DNA of 64,000 nucleotides from Ascarosepion bandense (GCA_037127315.1 JBBBDQ010000308.1:1867001-1931000), one strand, 5' to 3'; numbered from the stretch's first letter, positions 22,166 to 33,304 are shown. Translations and numbers: made by a program. The notes: generated by a model not told the origin, from the letters alone.

Positions 22166-22515
22166 GGTATTCATAGTTGAGTTAAGAAGGAACTTGAACA
22201 AACAATTAAACTTCTCTATCAAGAGCTTCAAGAAGTCTGACTAAAGCTTGAAATTTCTAAAACTGTGTACTGATGATGAGGAAAACTGTGCTGATGACAT
22301 AAATATTAGTAGCTGAGTAACGAAGGCTATTGAACAACAAACAATCAACATTCTCTACCAAGAGTTTCAAAAAGTAAGACCTACGCGTAATGTTTCTAAA
22401 ACAGTGTACTGATGATGAGGATAGCTATGCTGATGACATAGGTATTCATAGCTGGGGCAAGAATGATCTTGAACAAGCAATCAACATTATCTACCAGCAG
22501 TTTCAAGAAGTCGGT
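22166..22515 (+). repeat. Tandem units of an RT palm fragment (right part)
   Basis: The array resumes with ATTCATAGTTGAGTTAAG. YADD-box units occur at 22290 and 22429 (139 bases apart). The last unit is the cleanest: SYADDIGIHSWGKNDLEQAI and NIIYQQFQEVGL. Units join the segment after YADD back to the acidic DDED leader, so the array amplified one short piece of an RT gene. Confidence 0.8.
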
Positions 22516-23048
22516 CTGAATGATAAATTTAAACATTATGTGAAAATAATAAATGACTAAAAACTTCAGATATGATGTATTGCACAGCTATCACAAACGT
22601 AGAATAAATGACACCAAAACCGAATACGTAATAGGTTGCACTAGGGATGGTTTTCAACAAAACCGCAAGTTGCTACAAAACAAAAATGTATTAACCTAAG
22701 AAAGTGAGTAATGTTATTAAATACCCTCGTCGAATGAATACTTATATAAACAAAAATGTTTAGAAATGTATAAAATGCGAATTGTATTGAACAGTTTTGT
22801 AAGAATAACCGATTATTAAAAAATGATACCTAACCACTGAACCTTGTATATCGTAAAGAGAACTATACTTCAGGTGAAAGATTCTGTTCCGGAAGATTTA
22901 AAGGATTTTATTTTTCTGGAACTATTTTTAATAACTGATCTATATACTACTGTATATAATTGGTGGTTTGTAATTTTCATAGATAAAACAAATACTTACA
23001 ATTAATAATATTTAGATACATCAAATAATATAAATGTAATAGCTTATA
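22516..23048. other. No recognised feature
   Basis: AT-rich spacer between the RT-derived array and the Tc1 fragment. A short continuation of RT-like coding (KRRINDTKTEYVIGC in one frame, about 22600) suggests remnants of the parent LINE. Confidence 0.4.
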
Positions 23049-23525
23049 TATACGTATATTAAAGAGGTAATATATAGGCATATAAAATAATAATATATGC
23101 ATCCTTGTGCAAATTAATCCTTCCTAGGATCTTTGCACTTTTATTGATCAGGTATACGTTGTCTCTTGCCGTTGTTTTTCTCTTTCGAGCACATTTTCCT
23201 TTACATTTTAGACTGAGATAGATAGACAGATAGACCTTTGTGTAAATTAACTGAAACAAAACGAATAATGTTTCCTAGAATCTTTCACTCTTTCCTTGAT
23301 CACGTATACATCGTCTCTCGGTGTTGTTTTTCTCTTCCGACCGTGTTTTCCTTTACGTTTTGGACTGATGGATCCAGTTTCTTTCTTCACCTTCATTGAC
23401 AGTCGAAAGGCTGTCCTCAACAATATCCGCGATCTCTCTGTAAGGCTTGCCAGTGCGTACGTGCTGCGTTACAATTTTCGTACGCTTCCTTGGAGTAATG
23501 TTCATCACAGACAATGGCCGTAGGA
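23049..23525 (-). pseudogene. Tc1-like transposase, N-terminal DNA-binding region, broken
   Basis: On the minus strand: MNITPRKRTKIVTQHVRTGK, then PYREIADIVEDSLSTVNE, the helix-turn-helix start of a Tc1-family transposase. After a frameshift and duplication it resumes with KCARKRKTTARDNVYLINKS, the GRKRKTT linker and second helix-turn-helix. The catalytic domain is not present. The flanking sequence on the 5' side of this gene is the same as the satellite that follows. Confidence 0.8.
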
Positions 23526-25085
23526 CAACTAATCGACAGCCGAGACAATAGTGTATAGATGTGATGAAAATTATACTATCACGGATGACACAATATTTTT
23601 CAAGTCCAAACAAATTTTATCATACACCCCGGAAATAAATTCATATTACTGCACACTACTGTAAATGACGTAATGTTAGGAAAATATAGAAATCAATTAA
23701 ACCCACGTCACACCAGTGGGTCTAAAAATGGTGAAAGAAAGGAAACTAAAGCTTTTTTTAAATTAATTTCACAATGGTGTATATAGATTCATATTACTGC
23801 ACACCACTGAAAATGAAAGTCTGATAAAAAAATTGAGATCGATTACAACCTGCCCATCAGTGATTCTAAAAAGAAATAGACAATGGCTGTAAACAACTAA
23901 TCGACAGTCAAGACAATAGTGTATGGATGTGATGATAATCTTATGCAATCACGGATGACGCAATATTTTTCAAGGCCAAACAAATTTCATCATACACTCC
24001 GAAAATAAATTTATATTACTTCTGCAAATGACCTGATGTTAGGAAAATACAGAAATCAATTACAATCTATCACTCCAGTGGGTCTGAAACTGACGATATG
24101 GTGAAAGAAAGGAAACTAAAGCGGTTGTTTCAAAGAATGTGCACAATAGTGTATATAGAATCATATTACTGCTCACCACTGAAAATGACCTAATCTAAGG
24201 AAAAAATAGAAATTAATTACACCCTGTAACTCCAGTGGGTCTAAAATGGACCGTGTATTAAAAGAAAGGATGACAAAGCAGTTGTTTCAATTAATTTGCA
24301 CAATGATGTATATAGATTAATATTACTGCACACCACTGAAAATAATCTAATCTAAGGAAAAAATAGAAATCAATTACACCCTGTCACTCCAATGGGTCTA
24401 AAACTGACCGTGTGTTAAAAGAAAGGAAGACAAACACCGTTGTTTCAATTAATTTGCACAATGATGTATATAAATTAATATTACTGCCCACCACTGAAAA
24501 TGACCTAATCAAAGGAAAAAATAGAAATCAATTACACCCTGTAACTCCAGTGGGTCTAAAATGGACCGTGTGTTAAAAGAAAGGATGACAAAGCAGTTGT
24601 TTCAATTAATGTGCACAATCGTGTATATAGATTCATATTACTGCCCACCACTGCAAATGACCTAATCTAAAGAAAAAATAGAAATTAATTACACCCTGTC
24701 ACTCCAGTGGGTGTAAAACTGACCGTGTGTTAAAAGAAAGGATGACAAAGCAGTTGTTTCAATTAATGTGCACACTCATGTATATAGATTCATATTACTG
24801 CCCACCACTGAAAATGACATAATCTAAGGAAAAAATAGAAATCGATTAACCCTGTCACTCCAGTGGGTCTAAAACTGACCGTGTGTTAAAAGAAAGGATG
24901 ACAAAGAAGTTGTTTCAATTAATTTGCGCAATGATGTATATAGATTAATATAGTAATATTAATCTAAGAAACTAATCTAAGTTAAAAATAGCAATCGATT
25001 ACACCCTGTCACTTCAGTGGGTGTAAAACTGACCGTATGGTGAAAGAAAGGAAGCTAAATAAGTTGTTTCAATTAATGTATACAA
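23526..25085. repeat. 157-bp satellite, about nine units, related to Tc1 flanking DNA
   Basis: The anchor CCAGTGGGTCTAAAA recurs at about 24074, 24232, 24389, 24547, 24703, 24860 and 25014, a period of 154-158 bases. Units also carry TATTACTGCACACCACTGAA and TAGAAATCAATTACACCCTG. Two earlier, longer units (near 23540 and 23890) additionally include CAATATTTTTCAAGTCCAAA and the DNA immediately upstream of the Tc1 transposase start, so the satellite seems to have grown from a transposon's 5' flank. Confidence 0.85.
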
Positions 25086-25594
25086 AAGTGTACGTAGGTG
25101 ATAAACCAATGAATATCCATAACGAACAGACAACAGTGTCCGGTAACACGAATAGAAGATTTTAAAGGGCGTGACGGGAATGTCAGTCTCGAACGAAGGG
25201 TAGAACAAAACTCCCAAGCATCACTCTTCATATAAACCAGCTCTCGGATATACCCTATTTCCAGTTTTATTTTCACTTGATCCCCCAAAAATCCTTCATC
25301 TACCCTTTTACTTCCCATTCTTCTGTTTATTCTATTATATGTAGATGTTTTATTCGGGGCTTTGCCTGCTCATTCGGGTGGGTACATAGGTGATACTTAG
25401 GGTATATTTCTGCTAAGTCAGCTCTTCTCCTAACCAATTCATCGCCCATCAATTCATCTTGATATGGTTTCTGGTAATACAAATAGAACTTTTAAATCAG
25501 CAGGATGGGAATGTCCGTCTCCAGCCAAGGGTAGACAATAAGTCTGTCCCAACTTAAGCATGACTTTTAATATAGACCTGCAAACTATTTGCAG
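25086..25594 (-). mobile_element. LINE 3' UTR, duplicated
   Basis: Two diverged direct copies (about 25090-25300 and 25385-25594) share ATAGGTGATA, CGGTAACACGAATAGAA-like and ATGGGAATGTC blocks. The second copy runs straight into the RTE-like LINE coding end at 25595, so it probably is that element's 3' non-coding part on the minus strand. Confidence 0.5.
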
Positions 25595-26590
25595 TTTTAT
25601 TATCTTCTAGCCCCTTCTGTGTGCCTTGTCCTTCCAGGACGTAAGCGACCATGGCCTTCAACGTCTCCCTATCCCTGGCAGCTCTTAGCACGCTTTCTCC
25701 TGCAACATCTTTCAGCCCCCTTTCTGTCATCCACCTGCTCAGGCCCCTCAAATATGTTATCCGCTCCTTTCCTCTGTCTCTTTTTCCCTCTATCTGGCCT
25801 GTTAGTATCAGGATCACCAAGACCTTCTTCCTTACTGCATGTCCCAGGAACTTCAGTTGTCTCTTCCTGATGTTCAATGTTAATTTCCTTTCGTTTCTAT
25901 TCTTTCTAACAACTCGTCATGCTTGGTCCAAGATATCCGCAGCATCCTTCTGTAGAACCACATTTCAGCTGCTTCAAGTTTTCCCTTCATCTTTGTTGAC
26001 ATTGCCCAACAGTCACTGCCATATTGAAGAACTGTCATCACATAGCAATCTAGTAATCTTTTCTTTGTTTCTAGTGAAAGTTTTCTGTGTCTTAATACTT
26101 TACTCAGCTTCTGGAACGCATCATTTGCCATGCCAATTTGCCTTTGGATCTCTTCGTCGCACTTTCCATCTTCGATCAGAACACTTCCCAGATATTTAAA
26201 TTTTTGTACCTGCTTGATTTTAATATCCCCTACCAGTATTTGGCATTTTCGGTTGCTCTTTTTACTGATGACCATGCATTCGGTTTTCTTTCAGTTTATT
26301 TGTAGTCCTTTCTTGTTACTCTCTTCAGCTACCTTCTGTAGGAGGTCTTGTAGTTTTGTTTCCGTGTCTGCAATCAGCAGTGTCATCTGTGTATCTTAGG
26401 TTGTTCAAATTGTTGTCTCCCTTGACAAATCCTGGTATAATATATATGGTCCTTAGAATATTCTCGCTGTAAAAGTTAAATACATCCGGTTAAAATACAC
26501 ATCCTTGTCTTACGCCCCTCTCTATCTTTGTATATCTGCTGAATTCGTTGATCTCAAAAAAATCTCTCATCTACTGCTTAACTTCACATT
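25595..26590 (-). pseudogene. RTE-like LINE, RT C-terminal half, best-preserved copy
   Basis: Read on the minus strand. From about 26545 it shows EFSRYTKIERGVRQGCVF, NNLRYTDDT (decayed YADD box), then an open frame 26275-25880: MVISKKSNRKCQILVGDIKI, FKYLGSVLIEDGK, IGMANDAFQKLSKVLRHRKL and MWFYRRMLRISWTKHDELLE. A frameshift near 25880 leads to MNIRKRQLKFLGHAVRKK, GQIEGKRDRGKERITYLRGL and the terminal EGQGT. This is the longest continuous stretch of the RTE-like family here, still lacking endonuclease and most of the RT fingers. Confidence 0.88.
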
Positions 26591-26914
26591 ACCCTTCGGT
26601 TAAATGGGATGCCGCTTAGAAAGCCGAACTTCAAAAGAATCTATCTTCAAACAGAAGCACTTAAGATCAAGATTAAAAAAGGAAAACAATAACAACAAAA
26701 AAGCAAACAAAAAAGACTTCTCTCCTTTCTGTGTGGGTGCCTATAGTATCACGTAAAATATAATCTGTGTGACGCTGTTTCACATCGTATCCTGGGGCTA
26801 CCAAACTGAATGAATCAATTTAGTCTACTAGAATATCTGCACTGGACAACAACTTGTAAATTTGAACAAACGTATTCGAAAAGAAAAAACTGTAAAAACG
26901 AAAGATAAACCACA
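26591..26914. other. No recognised feature
   Basis: Mixed sequence after the LINE, without a supported gene. Confidence 0.35.
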
Positions 26915-27003
26915 AGGGTCACCTGGTGAGGATCGAACTCACTACTCAGTCGTAATTGCTCTAGTAAAACAAGCTTGCTAACCAATACATCACGGCGGAG
27001 AGC
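26915..27003 (-). mobile_element. tRNA-derived SINE head (family S2)
   Basis: The minus strand gives CCGCCGTGATGTATTGGTTA (start and A box) and later AGTGAGTTCGATCCTCACCA, a strong B box (GTTCGATCC). The same head occurs near 28130-28580, 46968-47215 and 55975-56050. The parent tRNA is uncertain. Confidence 0.7.
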
Positions 27004-27221
27004 CTCTCTCATTTTATTAATATTATATAACAGAGTAAATGAATGAAATTCCTAGAAATACCTTTTTTTTTTATTTATAATTCCAGTTACTTGACCTTAT
27101 GACTGTGTGTAAAGGTGCAATATCTGCCGAGAAAGAGAAATCAGACCCGGGTTGAAATCACAGTTGAATTTTCTGCATTCCCTTATTCGCTAATAACATT
27201 GGGAAATGAAGTAATCCAACA

Positions 27222-27398
27222 GTTCTCCTTCTATGGGTTAAATAACTTGACAGATTGGGTTCTATAGCCTTGGTTGGCAACCAATCTACCGCAGAAAATA
27301 ATGACAATCTACTGCTGAAAAATTTGCATAGTCAGAGCTGTCTTGAAAGAGACACGATTAGCGAAGCGCGTATCACGTATGGCAGTTAATTGACTGAT
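27222..27398 (+). mobile_element. tRNA-derived SINE (family S1), tail portion
   Basis: Contains CTATGGGTTAAATAAC, GATTGGGTTCTATAGCCTTG and GCGTATCACGTATGGCAGTT of family S1; the tRNA-like head is missing. Confidence 0.75.
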
Positions 27399-27424
27399 TA
27401 TCCTTTTTATAAGTATTTACTAAA

Positions 27425-27800
27425 TCCGTGAATTGAATACTGCTGCCATATCTGGTCGAGTGACACTGCTATCCACCTAGGGGTCCTTGACAAAATCCAA
27501 CAGAGAATCTGTAATATGATCGATCCCGACTTGGCAGCTCAGATAAAGTCACTTTCTCACGGACGCAATGTGGCTTCCTCTGTCTCTTCTACAAATACTT
27601 TCACGGCTTCTGCACCAATGAACTTAGCCCTTTGGTGCCCCTTATGTTTTTTTTTTAATCATATCACCCCAAGCAAGGCGGCGACGCCACTGATGCGCAT
27701 GGGGCTACTTAAGAGTAAAATGATTGGAAAAAAGAAAGCCGGGAACCACATCCTAAACAGGAAACAAGGGATGAGCCTCTTCACCTGTTCAAAAGAAGTG
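27425..27800 (+). pseudogene. CR1/Jockey-like LINE fragment with an inverted 3' tail
   Basis: The plus strand reads KIQQRICNMIDPDLAAQIKS, then LSHGRNVASSVSSTNTFTAS, the start of the family's C-terminal domain. At about 27647 this stops and the reversed 3' end of the same family begins (TTAATCATATCACCCCAAGC, then GACGCCACTGATGCGCATGG). The element is therefore a rearranged hybrid of the two strands. Confidence 0.75.
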
Positions 27801-27960
27801 GGTGGAGTGTGAACCGGGCTATAGTTAAGTCTATCTACTCCAATTGAGAACAAAAAAAAAGAGAAAAGAAAAAAAAGTGAGAGAAGATTGGCAAAAAAAA
27901 AGAAAGCCGGGAACCACATCCTAAACAGGAAACAAGGGATGAGCCTCTTCACTTTTTTTT
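27716..27960. repeat. Direct duplication of about 68 bp
   Basis: AGAAAGCCGGGAACCACATC and the following AACAGGAAACAAGGGATGAG recur at about 27733 and 27901, separated by an A-rich spacer. The second copy ends in a T run. Confidence 0.85.
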
Positions 27961-28129
27961 TTTTATGCTAGAAACCAGAGTGTCCACGCTCAAATCACTG
28001 GTCAAAGATTACCCAGCCACCGCCTACTTAGCATGTCTCAGAGTGTCTTATTTTGGTCTAAAGATATTTCGGTCTCACAATAGGCAGGTAAGTATACTTC
28101 AGAATTGATCCTTAAAAGCATGGTTGCTT

Positions 28130-28580
28130 ATGATTTTTAAGCGTAGCTTAGATGTGGCACGTGGCCGAAAGTGCACCTAGTGAGAATCGAATTCTCTATT
28201 CAGTCTTAAATGGTCATTTTCTAAGTGTGCTTCGATGTGACATCAAGCCAAAAGTGTGGGTCACCCAGTGAGAATCGAACTCAGTATTCAGTCATAAACG
28301 GTCATTTTCTAAGCGTGCTTCGATGTGACATAAGGTTGAAGTTATGGGTCACCCAGTGAGAATCGAACACACTATTCAGTCTTAAATGGTCAAGTCATTT
28401 TCTAAGCCTGCTCTGATGTGACATTAAGCCAAAAGTATGGGTCACACAGTGAGAATCGAACTCACTATTCAGTCATAAACGGTCATTTTCTAAGCCTGCT
28501 TCGATGTGACATTAGGCCAAAAGTATGGGTCACCCAGTGAGGATCGAACTCACTACAAAGTCGTAATTGTTCTAATCAGG
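28130..28580 (-). repeat. Tandem array of a tRNA-SINE B-box segment, about 88-bp units
   Basis: TGAGAATCGAA (complement of a B box, TTCGATTCTCA) recurs at 28181, 28269, 28357, 28450 and, as TGAGGATCGAA, at 28538. Steps are 88, 88, 93 and 88; the 93 carries a 5-base GTCAA insertion. Each unit includes GCTTCGATGTGACAT and AAAAGTATGGGTCACCCAG. Only one A-box-side head could exist at the edge, so the array repeats an internal slice of SINE S2. Confidence 0.9.
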
Positions 28581-28584
28581 CACC

Positions 28585-29000
28585 CTCATATAAGAGAAAG
28601 AGAGAGCGACCGACAATAAACAGAGATTAGCGACGGACCGGAAATATTAATTCCTAAGTGGAAGCTGCACTTACAAAACTGAATAGAAACAAATCAACTG
28701 TGACCAGACGGCATTGAAATAGAGATGATGGCAGCCTTAGAAGATTCCAGCGGGCGTAGACAAAATTAAAGAAATAACAACTGAAATCTACAACAATGGC
28801 GATATACCGAATGACCCAAGCAGATCAATTTTATAGCACTTCCTAAAAAACCAGGCACAAACATATATGAACTCTAGCAAACAATCAGCTTAATGAGTCA
28901 CAACTTATCAGCCGAATTCAAATCCAAGCATGGCACGCTCATATTAGAGAAAGAGGAAATACTCCAGAGATGGAAAGAATATATAAGAGATCTCTCCCAC

Positions 29001-29057
<57 letters not shown>

Positions 29058-29967
29058 CCGACATATGCAAAACTGAATAGAAACAAAGCAGCTGGACCAG
29101 ACGGCATTGCAGTAAAGGTGCTGACAGCATGAGAGCCACAGAAAAAAAAAACCATAAATGAAATCTATGATTGGTGAGATACTGAAAGAACTAAGCAGGT
29201 AATTTTCATAGGACTACCTAAGAAGCCAGGTGCAAAGGAATGTGAACTCCTCCGAAAAACCAGCGTAATGATTAACAAAAACTCATCACTTAAATATTGA
29301 GGAATAGAGCACTCAGAATCAGGCGAGTGATAGCACAAGAACAATGTTGTATCGTCAAGAACAATGGAACAAGGAACGCGATATTTATATTTAGAATGCT
29401 ATAAAAAGAAGGACGTGTATCTATGTTTTATAGACTACGCAAAGATATTCGATAGAGTAGGCCACAAAGACCTGTTAAAATGCTTTGTAACGTAGACATA
29501 TTCTGAAAAGACATTACAGTGATCAAAATCATCTACTGGCAGCAAATCGCCTTCATACGGACAGGAAACGAGTTCAGCAGATATACAAAGATAGAAAGGG
29601 GCGTAAGACAAGGATGTGTCTTCTCACCAGATCTATTCAACTTATACAGTGGAACAATCTAAAAGCCCTAGAAGAATTGCCACGATTCTTCATTGACGGT
29701 TGCGATCTAAACAATATAAGACATGCAGATGATAAGCGTTGATAGCAGACACGGAAAGGAAACTACTAGACCTCATACAGAAGGTTGGTGAAAAAGTGGA
29801 AAAATGCTTTGTAACGTAGACATATTCGGGAAAGACATTAAAATAATGAAAAACCTGTACTGACGGGCAAACTCTCTGCATAGGGACACACAACGAGTTC
29901 GGCAGATATACAAAAATAGAAAGAGGCGTAAGAAAAGGATTTATATTCTCACGAGGTCTATTCAAAA
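28585..29967 (+). pseudogene. RTE-like LINE mosaic, sister copy of 9.2-10.7 kb
   Basis: Starts with the linker (RERPTINRD-like) and a broken RT N-terminus (NKAAGPDGIAVKVLTA at about 29085-29130 is the conserved N-x-A-G-P-D-G motif). A GA microsatellite sits inside the linker at 29006-29054. From about 29340 to 29967 it is nearly identical to 10070-10693, including the GNEFSRYTKIERGVRQGCVF motif and the ADDK box, and it ends in the same junction with a Helitron terminus. Confidence 0.85.
29006..29054. repeat. (GA)n microsatellite
   Basis: About 24 GA units expanded from the GAGAGAG found in other copies of the LINE linker. Confidence 0.95.
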
Positions 29968-30121
29968 CTAGCAGTATAGCCCGGCGTTACTCGGGTGTAA
30001 TGAAAGCTTTAAAACTAATCCATGGTCCTCCAGCTCAGCCTAAAGAATATTTGAAATAATAAAATAATTGCGACAATTTACCAATCGCACCTAATTATAT
30101 ACATATATATATATATATATA
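29968..30121 (-). mobile_element. Helitron-like 3' end, first of a tandem pair
   Basis: Reversed CTAG at 29968-29971, then GCAGTATAGCCCGGCGTTAC and GAAAGCTTTAAAACTAATCC, an interior AATTGCGACAATTTACCAAT and a TA run. The 154-base unit matches the unit at 10694 and shares its upstream LINE junction. Confidence 0.75.
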
Positions 30122-30480
30122 CTAGCAGTATGGCCCGGCGTTGCTCGGGTGTAATGAAAGCTTTAAAACTAATCCATGATCCAGGAGCTCAGACTCTTTG
30201 GACGTTGGCACGAAAGACTAAAAAGCAATAGTTGTTTCCAGTTAAAGCGAAACCGTAGACTGAAAGAAAAATGAATGGATGTAAGTCAAATTTTGATTTC
30301 CTGGTATCGATATCAAATAAGTTTTTTTCGTCGTAAACTGAATTTTGAAGGTTAAATAAGTCCTCTGAGTAAATGGTATCATGGCTGAGACTAAGAACTA
30401 CAAGTATACCTACTTAGAGCCAAACCAGAAGCAAAAAATAAAATAAAAAGGCTGGAAAAAATACAGACATACAGACAGAT

Positions 30481-30532
<52 letters not shown>

Positions 30533-30541
30533 CTTGCCTTT

Positions 30542-30575
<34 letters not shown>

Positions 30576-30779
30576 CGATTTTCTGCACTATTGTAAGAAC
30601 TGCAACCTTGAAACTTCTGAATATTGTTTCTTATGTCTTTGTCTATGAGTGTATCAAATTTGATTAAAATCGGACCACTCCTTCTATAACCCGATTTTTT
30701 CGATTATCGATTTTCCATATTTATCGGGGGTACCTCGACACAAGACCGAGCTAAGATCACTCGCAGACGCTTATAGTAC
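30122..30779 (-). mobile_element. Helitron-like element, 5' end lost
   Basis: Begins at reversed CTAG (30122-30125) and includes GTTGGCACGAAAGACTAAAA, an AC and TA microsatellite (30481-30570) and the block ATCGGACCACTCCTTCTATA. It is cut at 30780 by a SINE, so the TCTAAAC start is absent. Confidence 0.75.
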
Positions 30780-30858
30780 AAGGAATGCAACTGGAATTTG
30801 AACTCAGCTCCTTGATTTCACGTTCTGAGCCGATAACCTTTGCACCAGAACGCACATG
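30780..30858 (-). mobile_element. tRNA-derived SINE (family S1), head only
   Basis: Minus strand contains the A-box region (TGGTGCAAAGGTTATCGG) and GAGTTCAAATTCCAG as B box. It truncates the Helitron. Confidence 0.7.
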
Positions 30859-31039
30859 AACAATGCAATAAATAAAAGAGTGCTTGAAATTTTTGTTGTC
30901 ATTCTCGAAAATAAAGAGCATGCATCATTGATGTATTATTAAAATATGCGGAGAGACATAAGTTAAAAGGCATTAGAGTCAAGGGAGATAATTTCTAAGG
31001 ATGAAAACTTGTAGTTTGTAGCTTAGATATGACAAACTT
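30859..31039. other. No recognised feature
   Basis: Short AT-rich spacer between two SINE heads. Confidence 0.4.
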
Positions 31040-31133
31040 CTGCGCAAGTGAATGCAAGGTATTCAACTGGAATTCGAACTAGGTTTCCGGATTTCTCGTT
31101 TCGAGTCGATATCCACTGTACCACAAGGCATAT
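31040..31133 (-). mobile_element. tRNA-derived SINE (family S1), head only
   Basis: Minus strand: TGGTACAGTGGATATCGA (A box) and AGTTCGAATTCCAGTTGAAT (B box). Confidence 0.75.
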
Positions 31134-31185
31134 CCAATACAATTATTACATAGTCAATTAAATTTTATTTAAAAGCGTTTAAATT

Positions 31186-31650
31186 TTATCCACGCAGATG
31201 CTCAAACTGTTGTCCATCACAATTTACACAGCTTTGAAGTCTACTTTTCACGCTTCGACAAACATTTTTACACAAGTGTCTTTGCGTATTAATTTCTTGA
31301 AATACATCTCTCATATAATTTTTCAAATAACGAACACTTTTTTTGCTATCGACTATGAATTGTCTACTACTCGCCACAAGAAATCCATCAATCAATCAAT
31401 TAGGCATCTTCGGTCAACAAATTTCTCAGGAAATGTTTCATCAAAATACCCATGGACTGTTCTTGAATAATGTGGAGGTATACCATCTTGTTGGAAATAA
31501 TAGTCATGTGAATTAGTCTGTTTTTTTAATTGTGAAATAACTTGATCCATTAGAAGTGTGTTATACATATCGATTGTGACTGTTCTATCAAAGAAATATT
31601 GGCTGTAAAACACCAGAAAATTGAAAAACCACACCAAACAGTGACAAGGG
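31186..31650 (-). pseudogene. Tc1/mariner-superfamily transposase, internally deleted
   Basis: Minus-strand frames read YNTLLMDQVISQLKKQTNSH, then YYFQQDGIPPHYSRTVHGYF and DETFPEKFVDRRCLID, and after a gap YLKNYMRDVFQEINTQ and VKSRLQSCVNCDGQQFEHLR. These are the C-terminal half of a transposase type common in arthropods and molluscs with the signature QQDGAPPH. The segment that normally carries the third acidic residue (RSPDLTPLDFFLWG) is replaced by GFLVASSRQF, so the protein would be inactive. Confidence 0.85.
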
Positions 31651-31725
31651 ACTGATTTAGTTGTTGCTTTAATGTTAAATATATGTTCCCATTATAACAC
31701 CATTGATTATTAATAACTTAACCAA

Positions 31726-32029
31726 TCAGTCAGTCAGTTAAGTGCCATAAGTGATACACGCTTGGGCGATCATGTCTCGAAAGAGATATGACTGACTGGG
31801 CAGAAGATTATCCCGCAGTAGGTTGCTATTGCTTTCTGTGGTAGACTGGTTTCCGACCAAGTCTATAGAACCCAATCTGTCCTGTTATTTAACCCATAAC
31901 TGGAAGGAAGAGACGGATTAATACCTTTCCCAAGGGTATTTGCGCGTAAGTGAATGCAATGAATTTGGCTGGAATCCGAACTCGGCTCCCCGATTTCTCG
32001 TTCTGAGCCGATATCTAATGGACCACAAC
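31726..32029 (-). mobile_element. tRNA-derived SINE (family S1), full length
   Basis: Complete in reverse orientation from CAGTCAGTTAAGTGCCATAA to the tRNA-like head ending CCACAACGCACAACC. It contains all blocks of the family: GCCAAG/TTCTATAGACTTGG region, CCCATAACTGGAAGGAAGAG and ACCTTTCCCAAGGGTATTTG. The A box reads TGGTCCATTAGATATCGG. The B box is GAGTTCGGATTCC. Confidence 0.85.
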
Positions 32030-32560
32030 GCACAACCGATACACAAGCCTATTGCACCTACTGGCCACCTATTTTTGGATCACCCGTTCATGATTTGATA
32101 ATTTTAACAAGGAAAGGTTGACGTTATTTACATTGTTCGCACTGTTGTCCTCATCTTTATTGCCGTGTTTACGACATTTCGCCCGTTGTGCCTCCGGCCT
32201 TCGTCAGGTATTAGGAATTTCGAACCAAATCCTTTAATTTCTCAATAACCTCAATATTTTTTCAGTATCCACTGGGCCATGTGTCCTCAATGCGTAGAGA
32301 TATAAGCATTGGTTAGTTCCAGTGACTTAATCCAAAGAGTTCAATATGTGGCTACAGCAGTGGTGAACAAAAATGGAGATACCTATATAGCATCCGGAAG
32401 TGGCGTGGGATATGGAATGAGAACACCAGTGCTCGAAATAAAGGGATCGGTTCCAAATTCCAATCACCTGAAAAAGGCCGGAGTGTACAGCGGCTGAAAC
32501 GCCATAAGCATGGGAATAAAGACGAGGATAATGTAGTTTGAAAAAAAAAAAAAGAAACTT
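32030..32560. other. Penelope-type terminal motif and unassigned DNA
   Basis: The minus strand at 32175-32208 reads CCTGACGAAGGCCGGAGGCA followed by GGGCGAAATGTCGTAAACA, a phrase typical of Penelope-like termini and a degenerate hammerhead core (see findings). The open frame at 32309-32497 on the plus strand has no recognisable family. No coding part of a Penelope element is present. Confidence 0.4.
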
Positions 32561-32706
32561 ACCTCATGGACGTCCATAGGCAAACAGAATCTCGTGGGGG
32601 GAGCCATATTGTTTTTATGCTGTCAAATTGACGCCAAATCACGGCGACCACGAAATTTCAGGAGATATAAATATGTCTCATCATCATCATTTATCCATCA
32701 CACCCA

Positions 32707-33201
32707 ATGGTGCATAGAGCAGCAACTTTTGTTGCTCTTTCTGTAACAAACTGTTTTTACGGGAAAAGGTTGTTAGCTCTGTGCCCAACCCCCAAAACTG
32801 GAGGACCGGTGGACCATTCTTGGTCCTTACGTTTACAGCACCTGGTATTCACAAATGGTCTCTGTGGCAGACATGAAATACAACCTGGGACGAGTACAAC
32901 TGTTTGCGACTTGCCTTGTCCCCGCCAAAAAAGAGCCCGTATTTGCTTAGCATGTAAGCTACTGCAGCTAAAATGGAAAAAGAAAAAGCACTTACCGCTC
33001 TACCGTAATCCATCCTCGGCCAGACATCATAAAAGAATTAGGGGGGGGGGACTTGCATTGCATTTTTATACACTAAAAGATGCAATGCATTATGGGATCA
33101 CAGGAAGACACAAAAGCATTATGGGTATAAGTACATATATAAAAGCAAGGAATTTTTCCCAGGAGGGCGAGGGGCGAACAGTGTTCACAATTGGCTGCTA
33201 G
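32707..33201 (+). CDS. Unsupported 164-codon frame
   Basis: This is one of the longest frames that is not simple repeat (MVHRAATFVALSVTNCFYGK onward, ending RTVFTIGC). It has mixed composition, no recognised domain and no TATA, splice or polyadenylation context. A TCATCATCATCATTTATCC leader resembles the beginning of a common dispersed repeat. I list it only because of its length and would treat it as chance unless a transcript covers it. Confidence 0.15.
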   Translation: MVHRAATFVALSVTNCFYGKRLLALCPTPKTGGPVDHSWSLRLQHLVFTNGLCGRHEIQPGTSTTVCDLPCPRQKRARICLACKLLQLKWKKKKHLPLYRNPSSARHHKRIRGGGLALHFYTLKDAMHYGITGRHKSIMGISTYIKARNFSQEGEGRTVFTIGC

Positions 33202-33304
33202 TGAGATTTTGAGAAAGAACTTGAGAAGTAACGACTGGATTGGAATACCGGTTGGGAGAGCCACAATTCACTCGCTTGTTGCTGTTTTAAGCTTATTTTT
33301 CCAC

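Noticed and set aside
32556..32600. U1 snRNA start (ACTTACCTCATGG)
   Set aside because: Only about eight bases match; the following sequence does not fit U1.
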